From contig NZ_JAHBRX010000001.1 in assembly GCF_018398335.1 (NCBI RefSeq), positions 3,278,001 through 3,342,000 on the forward strand: a stretch of 64,000 nucleotides of DNA. The letters are read 5' to 3'. Below, one piece after another: positions 55,502 to 64,000 of the stretch. Under the pieces are notes generated by a model that worked only from the letters and a program-made list of their open reading frames with translations, had not been told where the DNA came from and did not search any database. A program made the position numbers and the translations under genes. This DNA comes from Chelatococcus sp. HY11 (GTDB lineage Bacteria > Pseudomonadota > Alphaproteobacteria > Rhizobiales > Beijerinckiaceae). Numbering within the stretch: the first letter of the stretch is position 1; every line of letters starts with the position of its first letter.

Positions 55502-57130
55502 TCAGGCCGCCAGCGAGCTTTGCGGTCCCGCCTGGCGCACGTCGGCGTCGACGTGGCTCTCGAACTTGCCGAAGTTCTTCTGGAACATCTTGATCAGCGT
55601 CTTCGCCGTCTCCGCGAAATCCGCCTTGTTGGCCCAGGTCTTGACCGGGTACAGGATATGCGGCTCGACGCCCGGCACCGAAGTTGGCACCGCGAAACCG
55701 AAATACGGATCCTGCCGGAAATCGGCGCGATTGAGAGAGCCGTCAAGCGCCGCCGTCAGGAGGCGACGGGTGACGCGGATCGGCATACGCCGCCCGATTC
55801 CGTATTTGCCGCCCGTCCAGCCGGTATTCACCAGCCAGCAGTCCACGCCGTGCTTGCCGATGAGGTCGCGCAGCAGATTGCCGTAGACGGAGGGGTGACG
55901 GGGCAGGAACGGCGAGCCGAAGCATGTCGAGAATGTGGCCTCCGGCTCGGTCACGCCCTTCTCGGTGCCAGCTACCTTCGCGGTGTAGCCGGACAGGAAG
56001 TGATACATCGCCTGCGCCGGCGTGAGCTTGGCGATCGGCGGCAGGACGCCGAAAGCGTCGCAGGTCAGCATCACGACATTCTTCGGAATGCCGGCACGGC
56101 CCGTCGGGCTCGCATTGGCGATGAAGTCCAGCGGATAGGCGCAACGCGTATTCTCGGTCTTCGAATCGTCGTCGAAGTCCGGCTCGCTCGTGAAAGGATC
56201 GAGCACCACATTTTCGAGAACCGACCCGAAGCGCTCGGTCGCCGCATAGATGTCCGGCTCGGCCTCGCGTGACAGGCGGATGGTCTTGGCATAGCACCCG
56301 CCCTCGAAATTGAAGACGCCGCGCTCGCTCCAGCCATGCTCGTCATCGCCGATGAGCGTGCGCTCCGGATCCGATGACAATGTTGTCTTGCCCGTGCCGG
56401 AGAGGCCGAAGAAAATCGCCACATCGCCGCGCGAACCGACGTTCGACGAGCAATGCATCGGCATAACGTTCTCGGCCGGCAGGATGTAGTTGAAGTAGGT
56501 GAAGACCGACTTCTTCATCTCACCCGCATAGGACGTACCCCCGATGAGCACGATCTTGCGCGTGAAATCGCAGGCGATGACCGTCTCGCTCCTGACGCCG
56601 TGGCGAGCAGGATCGGCCTTGAAGGATGGCAGATCGACGATGGTAAGTTCGGGCACGAAATTGCGCAGCTCGCCGAGTTCCGGCCGCACGAGAAGGTTGC
56701 GGATGAAGAGGGAGTGCCACGCATATTCTGTGAAGACGCGCGTCTTGACGCGATAGGCCGGATCAGCCCCGCCGAAGAGATCCTGAGCGAAAAGCTCCTT
56801 ACCCTCGGCATGCTTGAGGAAGTCCTCGAGGAGCACATCAAACTGCGCGGGGGTGATCGCGCCGTTGTTGTCCCACCAGACAGCGTCGGCGGTGACCTCG
56901 TCCTTCACGACGAACTTGTCCTTCGGGCTGCGCCCGGTATGGACGCCTGTGTCGGCGGTCAAGGCGCCGCCGGCGGCGATCTTCGCCTCACCGCGCTTCA
57001 AAGACTCCTCATAGAGGCGCGGTGCCTGAAAGTTCCAGTTCACACCCTGGAGCTTGCGGAAGCCGAATGTTTCGGCGCCATGTGCTTCATTGAACAGTCC
57101 GGCGTTCGCCACGTTTGTCTCCCTTGCCAT
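55502..57130 (-). CDS. pckA: Phosphoenolpyruvate carboxykinase (ATP)
   Basis: A 542-aa gluconeogenic enzyme: oxaloacetate + ATP to PEP + CO2. ATG 57130 gives the family start; the frame extends upstream in non-homologous sequence. Motifs: [18 protein letters not shown], the P-loop [20 protein letters not shown], the metal-binding [20 protein letters not shown], and the late [15 protein letters not shown]. The oxaloacetate-binding RSE..., with the KK region near [14 protein letters not shown], is present. In several Hyphomicrobiales pckA lies beside chvI-chvG, as it does here (with HugZ genes between). Confidence 0.95.
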   Translation of the reverse strand: MARETNVANAGLFNEAHGAETFGFRKLQGVNWNFQAPRLYEESLKRGEAKIAAGGALTADTGVHTGRSPKDKFVVKDEVTADAVWWDNNGAITPAQFDVLLEDFLKHAEGKELFAQDLFGGADPAYRVKTRVFTEYAWHSLFIRNLLVRPELGELRNFVPELTIVDLPSFKADPARHGVRSETVIACDFTRKIVLIGGTSYAGEMKKSVFTYFNYILPAENVMPMHCSSNVGSRGDVAIFFGLSGTGKTTLSSDPERTLIGDDEHGWSERGVFNFEGGCYAKTIRLSREAEPDIYAATERFGSVLENVVLDPFTSEPDFDDDSKTENTRCAYPLDFIANASPTGRAGIPKNVVMLTCDAFGVLPPIAKLTPAQAMYHFLSGYTAKVAGTEKGVTEPEATFSTCFGSPFLPRHPSVYGNLLRDLIGKHGVDCWLVNTGWTGGKYGIGRRMPIRVTRRLLTAALDGSLNRADFRQDPYFGFAVPTSVPGVEPHILYPVKTWANKADFAETAKTLIKMFQKNFGKFESHVDADVRQAGPQSSLAA

Positions 57131-57240
57131 GCGCGTTTTGCAATGCCTCTCATACTGGTGACGAGAGCCCCCTCCCTCTCGCCAGGACAACTTGGATCTG
57201 GACGTTAGACTAAAAGCCAAGCCGACAACAGATGGACAAC

Positions 57241-57267
57241 GCCCGCCCTGATCGCATCAGGACGGGC
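57241..57267 (-). terminator. Hairpin after HugZ-family gene
   Basis: A 12-bp stem GCCCGCCCTGAT / ATCAGGACGGGC (one mismatch), loop CGC, just past the 3' end of the 57289-58083 gene. There is no strong T-run on the minus strand, so termination is plausible, not certain. Confidence 0.45.
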
Positions 57268-57288
57268 GCTTCGATACTGGTTTATGTA

Positions 57289-58083
57289 TCAGGCGACTCG
57301 CCGGGCTTCCTGCGCCAGATCCTTGAGGACGCCGCGCAGGGAGAGGCCCGCCCCTTCCGCCGGTTTCGGGAAGGGCAGGCGTGCCGTCTTGTCTCCAAGC
57401 ATCAGATCGAGACCATCGGGATCGATGCCCGTGGCCTGCCACGCGCCGGGCTCCTGGCCCAGAAGCTTCACCGCGTAGAGTTCCAGCGCGTCCGCGTGGT
57501 CCTCGTTCATGTGAGCGACGGCGCCTGCCTCGCCAGCGACGATGGCCTCGGCGCCGGTGAGATCCGTCATGAACTCCGCGGCCTGCAGGCTGTAGATGCG
57601 CCCGAAGCCGGCGACGAGATGTGCGCTTTCCGGCTCGATGCGGTAAAAGCCGAAATCGGCGAAGGTCGAGTAGCCCGCAGATCCGGGGTGCCTAGCCAGG
57701 AAGCGACGGCGCGCGTTTTCGTCCGTGGTGAGCGACGCGCGACCCTTGATGCTGATGCGCGGATGGGCGGAGGGATCGCCACCACCCACATGCGACAACA
57801 TCAGCGAGACGCGGGAATCGCGCAGGATGTTCTTGGTGTGGAGGGCGAGACGCGAAATCAGGATGACCGGCGCGCCATCGACATCCGTCCCGACATTGAC
57901 GAGCGAGGTATAGGGCGCGTTCTCGGCGTCGAGCGAGCCAAGCGCGCCGTAACGCGTGCTCCGCAGCAGCGTCTTGGCCGCACCGATCTGGTCGAAGGAG
58001 GCAGCGCTTGCAGCGGCAGCCTTCATGGCGGTCCGCGCACCGGCGTCCCCGGTAGGTGGTAGGTGGCGGTCTGGTTCGGACAT
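57289..58083 (-). CDS. HugZ-family pyridoxamine-phosphate-oxidase-like protein (copy 1)
   Basis: A 264-aa protein. ATG 58083 follows GGGAG at about 9 nt. The split-barrel FMN-binding-like domain (about 40-170) contains TRYGALGSLDAENAPYTSLV and the segment DGAPVILISRLALHTKNILRD. The C-terminal DUF2470-type half has AVAHMNEDHADALELYAVKL, with GIDPDGLDLMLGDKTARL near the end. HugZ proteins degrade or bind haem in some bacteria; others are of unknown function. A diverged paralogue lies immediately upstream on the same strand. Presence of irr elsewhere in the window makes an iron/haem link plausible but unproven. Confidence 0.85.
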   Translation of the reverse strand: MSEPDRHLPPTGDAGARTAMKAAAASAASFDQIGAAKTLLRSTRYGALGSLDAENAPYTSLVNVGTDVDGAPVILISRLALHTKNILRDSRVSLMLSHVGGGDPSAHPRISIKGRASLTTDENARRRFLARHPGSAGYSTFADFGFYRIEPESAHLVAGFGRIYSLQAAEFMTDLTGAEAIVAGEAGAVAHMNEDHADALELYAVKLLGQEPGAWQATGIDPDGLDLMLGDKTARLPFPKPAEGAGLSLRGVLKDLAQEARRVA

Positions 58084-58222
58084 ATCGTATCTCCCAAGAT
58101 CACGCTGCGGGATCACACCATCCCCGCTGAATGCACTGTCCGGCCGCACCCTCGCCGGACCGCCGACTGCTTCACTGGGTTTTTCGCCAGGAGCGTCGGC
58201 TTTGCAAGTGGATTTGCTGCAA

Positions 58223-59080
58223 TTAATTGACAATTTCCCGCGTTTGTAACGCTTGATCACGGCCTTTGGCGCCCGAACAGGCTAGCATGGCGAGAAGCGG
58301 AACCACTGCTTCCGGCGCCTCGACCCTGTGTGGAAAGGAGATCCGGGCGGTCGCTTTCGACGTGATGAGGTCGAGCCCGTCGGGGTCGACCCCCGTCGCG
58401 CGCCATCGCCCCTCGGGAGCGCCCGCCAGAACTGTCGCGACGCACGCCATGTCAGCCTCATGGTCGGCATTCAAGATCTTGAGAAGCTCCGCTTCCGAGG
58501 CCGCCAGAGCCTGCGCGCCACCGCAATCGAGAATGAGGTCCGCGACGGGCACGCCTGTTCCGAAGTGGGCGGCGGTGACCGTGAGACGCCACAGGCTGAA
58601 ATCGGGCATCCGCATGAACGCGGCAGTCTTGCGATGACGTGCCAGGAAGCGTTGCCTGACCAGCGGCGCATCGACGATCTCCACCTGGCCGGACACTGTG
58701 AGCCGTGGCCGTGTAAACAAGGAGGCCGAAGGCGCGTCGGCCCAGCCATGGGCAATCGGCTGGCCGTCCTCAGACCGAAGTGTTCCGGCAAGCGGCTGAA
58801 GCGACAGGGATATGCGCCCGTCCGCCCTCATGTTGCGCCCGTGCAGCGTGAGTTGCGAGGTTAGGAGCAAGGGAGAGCCGTCCTGGTCCGTCGCGATATT
58901 GGTCAATGTGGCGAAGGGGTGCCCGCCCGGGTCACGCGTTGCCAGAGCCGCGACAACGGGTGCGCGCAGGTGGACGCGCATCCTCCGCGGATCGCGCGTC
59001 GACTGTGGCAAATCCACCTGGACATCGCGTGGTGTGATCGCGCTTGCGTCGCGCGCGCCAGTTGTCGTGTCGTCTCGCAT
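58223..59080 (-). CDS. HugZ-family pyridoxamine-phosphate-oxidase-like protein (copy 2)
   Basis: A 285-aa diverged paralogue of the gene at 57289-58083. The split barrel includes ATRDPGGHPFATLTNIATDQ and DGSPLLLTSQLTLHGRNMRA. The C-terminal half has LKILNADHEADMACVATVL and GVDPDGLDLITSKATARI. In the haem-contact helix this copy reads LNADHEAD where copy 1 reads MNEDHADA. It is separated from copy 1 by 139 bp and transcribed in the same direction. It is divergent from chvI. Confidence 0.82.
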   Translation of the reverse strand: MRDDTTTGARDASAITPRDVQVDLPQSTRDPRRMRVHLRAPVVAALATRDPGGHPFATLTNIATDQDGSPLLLTSQLTLHGRNMRADGRISLSLQPLAGTLRSEDGQPIAHGWADAPSASLFTRPRLTVSGQVEIVDAPLVRQRFLARHRKTAAFMRMPDFSLWRLTVTAAHFGTGVPVADLILDCGGAQALAASEAELLKILNADHEADMACVATVLAGAPEGRWRATGVDPDGLDLITSKATARISFPHRVEAPEAVVPLLAMLACSGAKGRDQALQTREIVN

Positions 59081-59439
59081 CTACCCTCCGCTTGCTGTTC
59101 GCTCCCTCGCTACAGACCGGTCCACGCCACCACAATTGCGTTCTCGACAAGTGAGGGAGGCAGAAGCGGGTCTTGTGCCAAACGGAAATATTCGTAGACT
59201 TATCTTCACTCGGACGATGCGCGCGCAGCAGCCCACCAGCTTCCAAACATGCGGATTGCAGGGGGTGCGTTCAGCTTTTCGGCATGCGTGATGGTGTGAT
59301 GGCGCCGATCAGGCTAAGATGGCCGACCGCGCTGCCTTATTTCGGCCGCCGTAGGACGCGAGGTGACATGTAATGTGACGCCTCCGCGGCCGCATTCGCG
59401 GCTGTTTGGCCGAGCAAAACGGAATGATGAGCGAGACGC
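59081..59439. promoter_or_regulatory. Divergent region upstream of chvI
   Basis: 359 bp between the HugZ copy 2 and chvI. It should contain both promoters, and possibly a ChvI site because ChvI homologues regulate their own region. No palindrome stood out, and no small gene was recognised. Confidence 0.4.
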
Positions 59440-60138
59440 ATGCCGACCATCGCCCTCGTCGACGACGATCGAAACATCCTCACTTCGGTCTCCATTGCAT
59501 TGGAGGCGGAAGGCTATCGCATTCAGACCTATACTGACGGCGCCTCTGCGCTCGATGGTCTGAAGACCAATCCGCCAGACCTCGCGATCCTCGACATCAA
59601 GATGCCGCGCATGGACGGCATGGAGCTCCTGCGCCGCCTGCGCCAGAAGACTGACCTGCCGGTGATCTTCCTGACGTCCAAGGACGAGGAGATCGACGAA
59701 TTGTTCGGCCTCAAGATGGGCGCCGACGATTTCATCCGGAAGCCGTTCTCACAGCGTCTGCTCGTCGAGCGCGTCAAGGCCGTGCTCCGGCGTGTCAGCC
59801 CCCGTGACCAGAGCGCGCCGCGTGAAAATGACGCCAAGGCCCTGGAGCGGGGCCTGCTGAAGATGGATCCCGAGCGTCACACCTGCACCTGGCACAATGA
59901 CCCCGTGACCCTGACGGTGACGGAGTTCCTCATCCTGCAGGCGCTCGCCCAGCGCCCGGGCGTGGTCAAGAGCCGCAACGCCCTGATGGACGCCGCCTAT
60001 GACGATCAGGTCTATGTCGATGACCGCACCATCGACAGCCACATCAAGCGGCTGCGCAAGAAATTCAAGGCGGTGGACGACAACTTCGACATGATCGAGA
60101 CGCTTTACGGTGTCGGCTACCGCTTCAAGGAGGCATGA
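59440..60138 (+). CDS. chvI: ChvI/ExoS-system response regulator
   Basis: A 232-aa OmpR-type regulator. The receiver is [20 protein letters not shown] with phospho-acceptor D52 in [14 protein letters not shown] and K near [18 protein letters not shown]. The winged-helix DNA-binding domain includes [20 protein letters not shown] and [16 protein letters not shown]. It is nearly invariant in this bacterial order. ChvI/ChvG respond to acid and envelope stress. It is followed by chvG after 275 bp that contain a repeat. Confidence 0.95.
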   Translation: MPTIALVDDDRNILTSVSIALEAEGYRIQTYTDGASALDGLKTNPPDLAILDIKMPRMDGMELLRRLRQKTDLPVIFLTSKDEEIDELFGLKMGADDFIRKPFSQRLLVERVKAVLRRVSPRDQSAPRENDAKALERGLLKMDPERHTCTWHNDPVTLTVTEFLILQALAQRPGVVKSRNALMDAAYDDQVYVDDRTIDSHIKRLRKKFKAVDDNFDMIETLYGVGYRFKEA

Positions 60139-60170
60139 GGACTGACCGAAAGCCCGTGACGACACGCGCC

Positions 60171-60232
60171 GGTCATCCCGAGCGTGAGCTCAAGCCCGGG
60201 ATCAAGGACCGATGCGGTTTGCGGGGCTGTGC
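60171..60232. repeat. Intergenic palindromic repeat between chvI and chvG
   Basis: Sequence beginning GGTCATCCCGAGCGTGAGCT, then CAAGCCCGGGATCAAGG. It matches in style the intergenic palindrome units at 4947-5034 (GTCAT...CCCGA core). It lies in the 275-bp gap separating the regulator from its kinase. Confidence 0.45.
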
Positions 60233-60413
60233 CCGCGGCGTCCGGGACACCGGCGTTGGCATTCCTTGAACGTCGATTGATCCTGGGGCTGGTCCGTCTG
60301 TTTCGGATTTGCTCCGGGGCGGATCGCCACCCACATTGAGCCGCAAGGCCTGTATGACCCTACGACTGATATCGCAGCTCCGGCAGATCCCCGGAGAGGT
60401 CTAGACGAGGACA

Positions 60414-62234
60414 ATGGCGGTCGAGCCGATTGATCGTTTGGAGCGCCCGCACCCCAGCGGAACGCGGCGCTTCCTCAGTGGGGTTGCCCGGGCTCTCCGG
60501 CGCGGCGCGGCTGGTCTTGCCTCGCGCAGCGCCTCCAGCCTGACAAGGCGCATCGTCGTCCTCAACCTGGCGGGGCTCGTCGCCCTGCTTCTCGGCTTTC
60601 TGTATCTCAACCAGTTCCGCGCCGGCCTCATCGACGCGCGCGTGCAGAGCCTTTTGACCCAGGGCGAGATCATCGCCGCCGCGGTTGCCGCCTCCGCCAC
60701 GGTCGAGACCGACACCCTGACGCTCGATCCCGACAAGCTCCTGCAACTGCAGGCGGGGGAAAGCTTCGGCATGAACGACGAGCTGTCGCCGCTGGAATTT
60801 TCCATCAATCCGGAGCGGGTGGCTCCGGTCCTGCGGCGTCTGGTGACGCCGACGCGCACGCGTGCGCGCATCTACGATCGCGACGGCCTGCTGCTTCTCG
60901 ATTCCCGCTCGCTCTATTCGCGCGGCGATATTCTCCGTTACGACCTGCCACCCCTCGTGGAAAACAAGCCACCACTGCTCGAACGGGTTTGGCAGGGATT
61001 CTGGAAGCTGCTCGGCAGGGGGACATCTCCCCTCATCGACGAGCTCGCGCCTATCAATGGCCGCTCACTGCCCGAGGTGCAGCAGGCTCTCATCGGAACG
61101 CCGGGAACGGTGGTGCGCGTCAACAACCGTGGCCAGACAATCGTCTCCGTGGCGGTGCCCATCCAGCGCTTCCGCACGGTACGCGGCGCGTTGCTGCTCT
61201 CGACGCAGGGCGGCGACATCGACGCCATCATCTCGGCGGAACGCTGGGCCATCCTGCGCGTCTTCGCGGTTTCGGCGGGCGTGATGACGATCCTCTCGGT
61301 GCTTCTCGCCGGCACGATCGCCGGCCCCGTGCGCCGACTGGCCGATGCCGCCGAGCGTGTGCGGCGCGGCATCAAATCGCGCCAGGAGATCCCGGATTTC
61401 ACCGATCGCTCGGACGAGATCGGCCATCTCTCCGGCGCCCTGCGCGATATGACGCGCGCGCTCTATAACCGCATCGACGCCATCGAGAGCTTCGCGGCGG
61501 ATGTCGCGCATGAATTGAAGAACCCGCTGACCTCCCTGCGCAGCGCGGTCGAAACGCTCCCCCTCGCCAAGCGGGCCGACGCACGCAACCGCCTGCTCGA
61601 GGTCATCCAGCAGGACGTGCGGCGTCTTGACCGGCTGATCAGCGACATTTCCGACGCGTCCCGCCTCGATGCGGAACTCGCCCGCGCCGAGGCCGAGCCG
61701 GTGGACCTCGAGCGCCTCGTGCAGACCGTCGCCAGCGTCGCCAACGAGCTGAAGCCGGCGGGATCGGTGCCAATCAAGGTGACTGTGAACAAGAGCGCGC
61801 TCGGAAACAGCGCCTTCTTTGTCGTCGGCAACGACGGCCGCCTCGGGCAGGTCGTGCGCAACCTTATCGACAACGCCGCATCCTTTTCCCCGCCGGATGC
61901 CGAGATCCGCGTTGCGTTGCAGCGACTGCCGCAGGAGGTCGAGATTGTCGTGGAGGACGACGGGCCCGGCATTCCACCCCATGCCCTGGAACGCATCTTC
62001 GAGCGCTTCTACACCGACCGGCCGGAGCAGGGCTTCGGCCAGAATTCCGGCCTCGGCCTGTCCATTTCGCGCCAGATCGTGGAGGCGCATCGCGGGCGCA
62101 TCTGGGCGGAAAATCGCTTCGCGGAAACGCCTGCGGGTGAACAGAGCGGGCAGGTTGCCGAATGCGACCGTCCGCGACTCGGTGCGCGCTTCATTGTCCG
62201 CCTGCCGGCAGCGGCGGCAACGTCCTCGTCGTGA
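60414..62234 (+). CDS. chvG: ChvG sensor histidine kinase
   Basis: A 606-aa membrane kinase, partner of ChvI. First membrane helix about 45-65 (IVVLNLAGLVALLLGFLYLN). A periplasmic sensor domain of more than 200 residues follows. The second helix is near 280-302 (LRVFAVSAGVMTILSVLLAG), then HAMP (PVRRLADAAERVRRGIKSRQ). The H-box is SFAADVAHELKNPLTSLRSA. ATPase motifs are NLIDNAASFSPP, VEDDGPGIPPHALERIFERF and GLGLSISRQIVEAH. Family-typical length and order are present. Confidence 0.95.
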   Translation: MAVEPIDRLERPHPSGTRRFLSGVARALRRGAAGLASRSASSLTRRIVVLNLAGLVALLLGFLYLNQFRAGLIDARVQSLLTQGEIIAAAVAASATVETDTLTLDPDKLLQLQAGESFGMNDELSPLEFSINPERVAPVLRRLVTPTRTRARIYDRDGLLLLDSRSLYSRGDILRYDLPPLVENKPPLLERVWQGFWKLLGRGTSPLIDELAPINGRSLPEVQQALIGTPGTVVRVNNRGQTIVSVAVPIQRFRTVRGALLLSTQGGDIDAIISAERWAILRVFAVSAGVMTILSVLLAGTIAGPVRRLADAAERVRRGIKSRQEIPDFTDRSDEIGHLSGALRDMTRALYNRIDAIESFAADVAHELKNPLTSLRSAVETLPLAKRADARNRLLEVIQQDVRRLDRLISDISDASRLDAELARAEAEPVDLERLVQTVASVANELKPAGSVPIKVTVNKSALGNSAFFVVGNDGRLGQVVRNLIDNAASFSPPDAEIRVALQRLPQEVEIVVEDDGPGIPPHALERIFERFYTDRPEQGFGQNSGLGLSISRQIVEAHRGRIWAENRFAETPAGEQSGQVAECDRPRLGARFIVRLPAAAATSSS

Positions 62235-62237
62235 GCG

Positions 62238-62777
62238 ATGAGGCCCCCTGATCCTTCAAGAAATTCCAACCCGGATGCGGAACACCCGGAAGCGGGCCAC
62301 TCCGGCCGGGCAACTGTCCATGCATCCTGCGTCGTCGTCGGCGAGTGCGGAGTCCTCATCCGGGGACCCTCGGGATCGGGTAAATCGACGCTCGCACGTC
62401 GACTTGTGGCGGATGCGCGGAGGGACGGACGTTTTGCCGCACTCGTCGCGGATGACCGGGTCAAGCTGACCCCGACGGGCGGGCGCATTATCGCGGAAGT
62501 TCCCCCTCGGATCGCCGGGATGCTGGAGGTTCGAAGCATCGGAATTGTGAAGGTTGCCTTTGAACCGGCCTGCATCGTCCGACTGGTTGTGGACTGCGAG
62601 AAGGCGTACCCTGCGCGGATGCCCGATCCGGCGGCGCAACGGGCGGATATCTGCGGGATTGTGCTGCCAAGGCTAAGCTTATGTGGCAGTGCAGCAATAA
62701 GCCCTGACATATTGGACTTTTTGATGACTCAGCATGCCTTTTCAGGCTTTGTTGATGACGAAATGATGAAGACTTAG
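62238..62777 (+). CDS. hprK: HPr kinase/phosphorylase (short alphaproteobacterial form)
   Basis: A 179-aa protein with only the C-terminal kinase half, as is normal in Hyphomicrobiales. The P-loop is IRGPSGSGKSTLARRL (about 42-57). The VADDRVKLTPTGGRIIAEVP segment holds the catalytic Asp, and IAGMLEVRSIGIVKV is the HprK signature. It phosphorylates HPr on its regulatory serine. It starts 3 bp after the chvG stop, so it is coupled to it. Confidence 0.92.
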   Translation: MRPPDPSRNSNPDAEHPEAGHSGRATVHASCVVVGECGVLIRGPSGSGKSTLARRLVADARRDGRFAALVADDRVKLTPTGGRIIAEVPPRIAGMLEVRSIGIVKVAFEPACIVRLVVDCEKAYPARMPDPAAQRADICGIVLPRLSLCGSAAISPDILDFLMTQHAFSGFVDDEMMKT

Positions 62778-62854
62778 ACGTATTGCACTTGCACTTGCCG
62801 CCGCAATGCACAAAATGAGCGCTCCCCACTATGGGGGTGCCGCAAGGTTGCTGA

Positions 62855-63256
62855 ATGATCGGTTTAGTGCTCGTGACGCACGGCTGCCTCGCCACGGAAT
62901 TCCGTGCGGCGTTGGAGCATGTTGTCGGCCCGCAAACGCAAGTCGAGACCGTCACGATCGGTCCGGACGACGATATGGAAGCGCGTCGGCGTGACATTGT
63001 CGCCGCGGTCGACAATGTCGACACTGGCGACGGTGTGGTGGTTCTGACCGACATGTTCGGTGGAACCCCATCCAATCTCGCGATTTCAGTCATGGGTGGT
63101 CGCCAGGTCGAAGTGGTCGCCGGTATCAATCTGCCGATGCTGATCAAGCTTGTCAGCGTCCGGGACGAGCTGCCGCTCCAGGAGGCGGTCCTCCAGGCCC
63201 AGGACGCCGGCCGGAAATACATCAACGTGGCAAGCCGCGTTCTGGCAGGAAAGTGA
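62855..63256 (+). CDS. PTS mannose-type EIIA component
   Basis: A 133-aa EIIA(Man) domain. The phosphorylated histidine is H9 in LVLVTHGCLATEFRAALE. DDDMEARRRDIVAAVDNVD and the core VVVLTDMFGGTPSNLAISVM are family signatures. There is no IIB, IIC or IID nearby, so it is a regulatory rather than transport component. Confidence 0.93.
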   Translation: MIGLVLVTHGCLATEFRAALEHVVGPQTQVETVTIGPDDDMEARRRDIVAAVDNVDTGDGVVVLTDMFGGTPSNLAISVMGGRQVEVVAGINLPMLIKLVSVRDELPLQEAVLQAQDAGRKYINVASRVLAGK

Positions 63257-63289
63257 GCGCCTGAACGCGATGAGAGCCAAGAGCGCGAC

Positions 63290-63613
63290 ATGAGCACCAC
63301 TGACGACGTGGAGGATTGTGAGCCGTTCGTGCCACCGCCCGGCGCCTTGGTGCGTGAATTGGCGATCACCAATCGCAAGGGGCTGCATGCCCGCGCCTCC
63401 GCCAAATTCGTGCAGACCGTCGATGCCTTCGAGTCCGACGTCACCGTGACACGCTGCGGCGAAACCGTCGGCGGGCGCTCCATCATGGGCCTGCTGATCC
63501 TTGCCGCCGCCCAGGGCACGACAATTTTCGTGACCGCCAAGGGCGACGATGCTGAGGCCTGCCTGGCGGCCATCACCAGCCTCGTGACGTCCCGCTTCGG
63601 CGAGGACGAATAA
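63290..63613 (+). CDS. HPr phosphocarrier protein
   Basis: A 107-aa HPr. The N-terminal ~20 residues are an acidic extension. The active-site histidine is H33 in RKGLHARASAKFVQ. The regulatory serine is S64 in VGGRSIMGLLILAAAQG, the site expected to be used by the HprK encoded 500 bp upstream. It is longer than the usual ~90 residues because of the extension. Confidence 0.93.
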   Translation: MSTTDDVEDCEPFVPPPGALVRELAITNRKGLHARASAKFVQTVDAFESDVTVTRCGETVGGRSIMGLLILAAAQGTTIFVTAKGDDAEACLAAITSLVTSRFGEDE

Positions 63614-63886
63614 GCCGGCATACCGACGAAATGGCTGTGCCGGTCCTCGCGCGGAACGGTGCGGTGCCAGCCGTGCCGCCGCGACGTACTGCCGCTCGCT
63701 CTCCATGAATGAGACATCCAGCCCCGCTTTCGGCGATTCGAGACGTGCAGTAATGCGAGGAACGCGGCTTGCGCGAACCCGCGCTCCTGAAATTTCTCTC
63801 ACCCCAGCGACGCTTATCAAGACCTCTTGCTCGCCGTGATCCAGCCTGCCAGCATCATCGCCCCGAAGCGTTCCTCGGAGAGATCC

Positions 63887-64000
63887 ATGGGTAAACCGCG
63901 ACGCGCCTATGAAGCCGGCCATCATGCCAAGTTCCTGGCTATCGTCGACGATACGCCGGAATGCGAGCGCGCGATCCATTTCGCGGCCCGACGTGCTGTG
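63887..64000 (+). CDS. Universal stress protein (UspA family), 5' part
   Basis: Runs off the right edge; only the first 38 codons are seen. The start ATG 63887 follows CGGAG. The opening AKFLAIVDDTPECERAIHFA is the standard N-terminal beta strand and first helix of UspA-fold proteins. An antisense frame across it is a shadow. Confidence 0.7.
   Translation, partial: MGKPRRAYEAGHHAKFLAIVDDTPECERAIHFAARRAV

Overview
The window is GC-rich chromosomal DNA from an alphaproteobacterium, most likely of the order Hyphomicrobiales (Rhizobiales). The evidence is the block chvI-chvG-hprK-EIIA(Man)-HPr, the divergent irr / fabA-fabB-fabI locus, an ActS/ActR (RegB/RegA) redox pair, an MmcB-type repair protein and an ATP-type pckA. 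A Chelatococcus/Bosea/Beijerinckiaceae-like genus would fit, but I cannot fix it from sequence alone.

Layout. 1-5 kb: two paralogous TetR regulators around an AT-rich gap with a decayed ORF, then an MFS carrier, a LysE-type exporter and mmcB. 5-18 kb: actR/actS, an intracellular PHB depolymerase, a DUF45-type zinc peptidase, a 2-keto-4-pentenoate hydratase-family protein, a CPBP protease, a hexuronate pair (mannonate oxidoreductase and glucuronate isomerase), an esterase, an Ldh-type dehydrogenase, a BaiN/HI0933 flavoprotein and argH. 20.4-26.2 kb: a tightly coupled four-gene glycan operon with two glycosyltransferases (one a GT2-GT4 fusion) and two proteins I cannot place. 26-39 kb: an AEC carrier, fabI, fabB, fabA, irr, an otsB - GH15 - otsA trehalose operon, an SH3 protein with a 5x18-bp repeat, a D-2-hydroxyacid dehydrogenase, an EI24 membrane protein and an NDUFA9-like protein.

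39.9-46.85 kb is a small integrative element in tRNA-Leu(CAG). A 20-bp exact direct repeat of the tRNA 3' end marks both ends, and short motifs that may be integrase arm sites lie just inside each end. It carries a tyrosine integrase, a serine recombinase with a cluster of GTTCC motifs upstream, a two-TM coiled-coil protein, a ParB-like gene overlapping a Cys/His-finger gene, and a 236-aa protein of unknown role. Immediately outside the distal repeat is the N-terminal stub of a second, diverged integrase, so the tRNA locus was apparently used more than once. This is the best candidate region for something undescribed, although no cargo function can be read from the sequence.

47-59 kb: a Tat-type patatin-like phospholipase, a glutamate:Na+ symporter, small envelope/lipoprotein/DUF1269 genes, a GT4 glycosyltransferase, an SDR enzyme, pckA and two tandem HugZ-family genes. 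59.4-64 kb: chvI, chvG, hprK, EIIA-Man, HPr and the start of a universal stress protein. This last block is an envelope/acid sensing pair joined to an incomplete regulatory PTS; no enzyme I lies in the window.
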